Source of the DNA: Paulinella micropora
Lineage: Eukaryota; Cercozoa; Imbricatea; Euglyphida
DNA length: 20,092 nt
Direction: 5' to 3'
Assembly: GCA_009731375.1 (NCBI GenBank)
Contig: BJOX01000368.1
Location: forward strand, 427,746 to 447,837
Below are positions 1 through 20,092 of the stretch, piece after piece; within the stretch, counting starts at the first letter, position 1, and each line of letters starts with the position of its first letter. The notes below the pieces were generated by a model that saw only the letters and a program-made list of their open reading frames with translations, did no database searches and was not told where the DNA came from. A program made the position numbers and the translations under genes.

Positions 1-659
1 TGTGTGTGTGTGTGTGTGTGTCTGTGTGTGTGTGTGTGTGTGTGTGTCTGTCTGGCTGTCTGTGTGTGTGTGTGTGTCTGTCTGTGTATGTGTGTGTGTG
101 TGTGTCTGTGTGTGTGTGTGTGTCTGTCTGTGTGTCTGTCTGTGTCTGTGTGTGTCTGTCTGTGTGTCTGTCTGTGTGTCTGTCTGTGTGTCTGTCTGTC
201 TGTCTGTCTGCCATGTCTGTCATGTACTGTAATGTACTGTCATGTAATGTAATGTAATGTACTGTAATGTACTGTAATGTACTGTAATGTACTGTAATGT
301 ACTGTAATGTACTGTAATGTAATGTAATGTAATGTAATGTAATGTAATGTAACGTAATGTAACGTAACGTCAATGTAATGTCAATGTAATGTCAATGTCA
401 ATGTCAATGTCAATGTCGATATCAATGTCAATATCAATATCAATGTCAATGTCAATGTCAATGTCAATGTCAATGTCAATGTCAACGTAATGTCGGTGCA
501 AGGTCAGTGCAATGTCGGTGCAATGTCGGTGTAATGTTATGTTATGTTATGTTATGTTATGTTATGTTATGTTATGTTTGCGTGTTTGTGTGTGTGTGTG
601 TGTGTCTGTGTCTGTGTATGTATGTATGTATGTATGTATGTATGTATGTATGTATGTAG
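1..659. repeat. Microsatellite-filled 3' part of the upstream intron
   Basis: In order: TG runs mixed with TGTC (1-212), pentamers AATGT and ACTGT (about 216-372), hexamer TCAATG (about 373-485) decaying to GGTGCAATGTC-like units, pentamer TTATG (533-577), GT, then tetramer TATG (about 617-657) ending in the TAG acceptor of exon 1. No gene is visible. Confidence 0.9.
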
Positions 660-18689
<18,030 letters not shown>

Positions 18690-19040
18690 CTAGGTTCTTT
18701 ACTTAATTCAATTTCGACTTAATTTTTTTTGTTTGTTTGTTTAAGGTCGTTGTTGTCGCTGTTGTCGTTTTTGTTGTTGTCGTCGTTGTCGTCGTCGTCG
18801 TTGTTGTTGTTGTTGTTTCCTTTGCTGCTGCTGCTTCTATTGTTCATCCGTGTCGTTTTGCCATTTTCGTTGTCCTTTTTGTCATTCTGTTTTCGTTGTC
18901 CTTTTTGTCATTCTGTTTTCGTTGTTGCACCTGTTCTTACGGTGGTGGTGGTGGTCATGATGTGCTGCTGGTGGTGATGATGTGCTGGTGGTTCTATTCG
19001 AAATATTGTATCAATAAAAGTGTTTGAATTTTTGAGAGAG
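18690..19040 (+). promoter_or_regulatory. 3' UTR of the kinase gene
   Basis: T-rich on the coding strand. It carries an imperfect GTT/GTC trinucleotide tract (about 18747-18816), a perfect 26-bp direct repeat (about 18864-18916) and GGT/GAT-rich DNA before the polyadenylation signal. No ORF is convincing here. The right end is inferred from the AATAAA position. Confidence 0.6.
19013..19018 (+). terminator. AATAAA polyadenylation signal
   Basis: A perfect AATAAA about 325 nt after the TAG stop, in ATCAATAAAAGTG. It is the first such hexamer after the stop. Cleavage would be expected 10-30 nt further on. Motif match only. Confidence 0.65.
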
Positions 19041-19757
19041 TTTGCATAAATTATTGTGTGGATCTTCTGGAATATCAAATTATATTTTTTTCCACTAAAC
19101 TATCAGACTGAGCACCTTGGCGAGCGGCCAAAACCTTTACCGTTGACAATTCACTCTTTTCTACCTGCCCGTTAGATTCTCCTCTGCACGACGTTTCGAC
19201 TTCACTAACTTGTTTTCGATTTCGTTCAGAAATGATTTCAAACGATCAAGTCAAAGTTCTTTTTTAGAAAAATCAACTATTGCCTTTTTTCCCTTTACTG
19301 TTTTCCCCCTATTTCCCGTGAAACACGCATGTTGCTGTAAATTTGTGGACAAGGTAGCCAGAGTGAGCAAGAACAATGTTTGACTGTTTTTTACAATACA
19401 ACCGTCCCAGTCATTTCCGCCTAGCCTTCACGAATCGAGTTGGTTTTTCAAGTTAAAAAACCCTACACTATCCTTTCATGACTGTTATTACTGAGACTTG
19501 TGTAATGCCCCCAACGATAGCTCGAAAAAAGTCGGTAATACAACCAAACACAGTCCTCAAAAGATGAGAATGATGTCTCGTTATATTAGCTCAGTGAAGC
19601 CAAAAAGGAAAACGGCAACAGACCAGGAATAAAATAGCATCAGGTCCAATCCGGACAAATAATACTGAAAAACAAGCTGGTGCACCTGTCACCAGGAAAA
19701 GGTACTTTTTACCGGCTATCCGGGGGGTGATGCCTACAGTACCCCCTCCCGATTTTA
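19041..19757. other. Intergenic AT-rich DNA, no gene recognised
   Basis: Unique, AT-rich, without microsatellites, a clear change from the gene region. The longest frame (19785-19591, minus) is 64 codons and shows no recognisable domain. No start of another gene is evident. Confidence 0.6.
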
Positions 19758-19882
19758 TGACGGAAATATTGCTGTTGACATTCAAGACAACAACAAAAAT
19801 TAGTTTTTCATTTTTGTGTCAGATTTTCATTTTTGTGACAGTTTTTCATTTTTGTGACAAAAATTCAAATTTTCAAATTTAA
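19758..19882. repeat. Partial copy of the fold-back element interior
   Basis: Shares GCTGTTGACATTCAAGACAA (19772-19791) with 19929-19948 inside the next element, about 157 bp apart, and ends with a similar CAAATT-TAACTG stretch. It appears to be a related unit without its own left arm. Confidence 0.55.
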
Positions 19883-20087
19883 CTGTAACATTTCGCGAAA
19901 ATTTACGATATTTTGCAAACGAATATATTGCTGTTGACATTCAAGACAACAAAAAAAATTGATTTTTCTGTTTTGGTTGGAATTTCAGTTTTGGTTGGAA
20001 TTTTGATTTTGGGTGAAAATTTGAATTTTTCAAATTAACTGCTATATTCGTCCGCAAAATATCGTAAATTTTCGCGAAATGTTACCG
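19883..20087. mobile_element. TTAA-flanked fold-back (MITE-like) element, 205 bp
   Basis: A 45-bp arm (19883-19927) is matched by its reverse complement at 20043-20087 with three mismatches; the shared core includes GTAACATTTCGCGAAAATTT. TTAA lies directly outside both arms (19879-19882 and 20088-20091). Non-coding interior of about 115 bp. TTAA duplications are typical of piggyBac-type insertions, but the arms do not start with CCC as those usually do, so family assignment is open. Confidence 0.6.
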
Positions 20088-20092
20088 TTAAA

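Noticed and set aside
19588-19645. A-box-like TTAGCTCAGTGAAG with a GGTCCAATCC possible B box
   Set aside because: The B-box match needs a deletion and no second copy or tRNA fold is apparent. Chance is likely.

Overview
This is a window from a eukaryotic nuclear genome, probably a protist or alga; I cannot name the lineage. The evidence is spliceosomal introns (GT-AG, plus one GC-AG), a cyclic-nucleotide-dependent AGC protein kinase, an AATAAA signal after the stop codon, a tRNA-derived SINE family and scaffold gaps. The introns are filled almost entirely with microsatellites: tetramers of the TATG, TATC and CATA types, pentamers of TTATG and AATGT, hexamers, and CT, GT and AAT runs.

One gene runs through the window on the + strand. 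Between the repeats I found eleven tiny exons of 45 to 90 nt, followed by one large terminal exon of 1188 nt. Joined, 660-715, 1143-1219, 1528-1574, 2305-2349, 3103-3163, 6730-6776, 7111-7165, 8023-8072, 8690-8737, 8900-8989, 15043-15108 and 17502-18689 give 1830 nt, an uninterrupted frame of 609 codons plus a stop. The product has two tandem cyclic-nucleotide-binding domains (CNB-A about residues 1-129, CNB-B about 130-245), a linker, and a complete AGC-type Ser/Thr kinase domain. This is the layout of cGMP-dependent protein kinase (PKG). The N-terminal exons lie upstream of the window. The 3' UTR ends near the AATAAA at 19013-19018.

The intron of 8990-15042 is unlike the others. It holds six N gaps, several minus-strand copies of a tRNA-derived SINE joined by AAT runs, a second AAT-associated repeat, and a composite of about 180-bp repeats in both orientations with poly-C/poly-G tracts. 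The intron of 3164-6729 holds two complex islands of about 420 and 310 bp whose 3' ends resemble each other and both run into TCTA arrays. The sequence after the gene (19040-20092) is AT-rich with no recognised gene and ends in a 205-bp fold-back element bounded by TTAA.

The points most worth a second look are: the kinase gene itself, which simple ORF finding would miss except for its last exon; different purine-selectivity residues in its two CNB domains; the contrast between eleven introns in the regulatory half and none in the kinase half; splice sites built into microsatellites; the SINE chain; the TTAA-flanked fold-back element; and tandem arrays whose repeat unit changes stepwise along their length.
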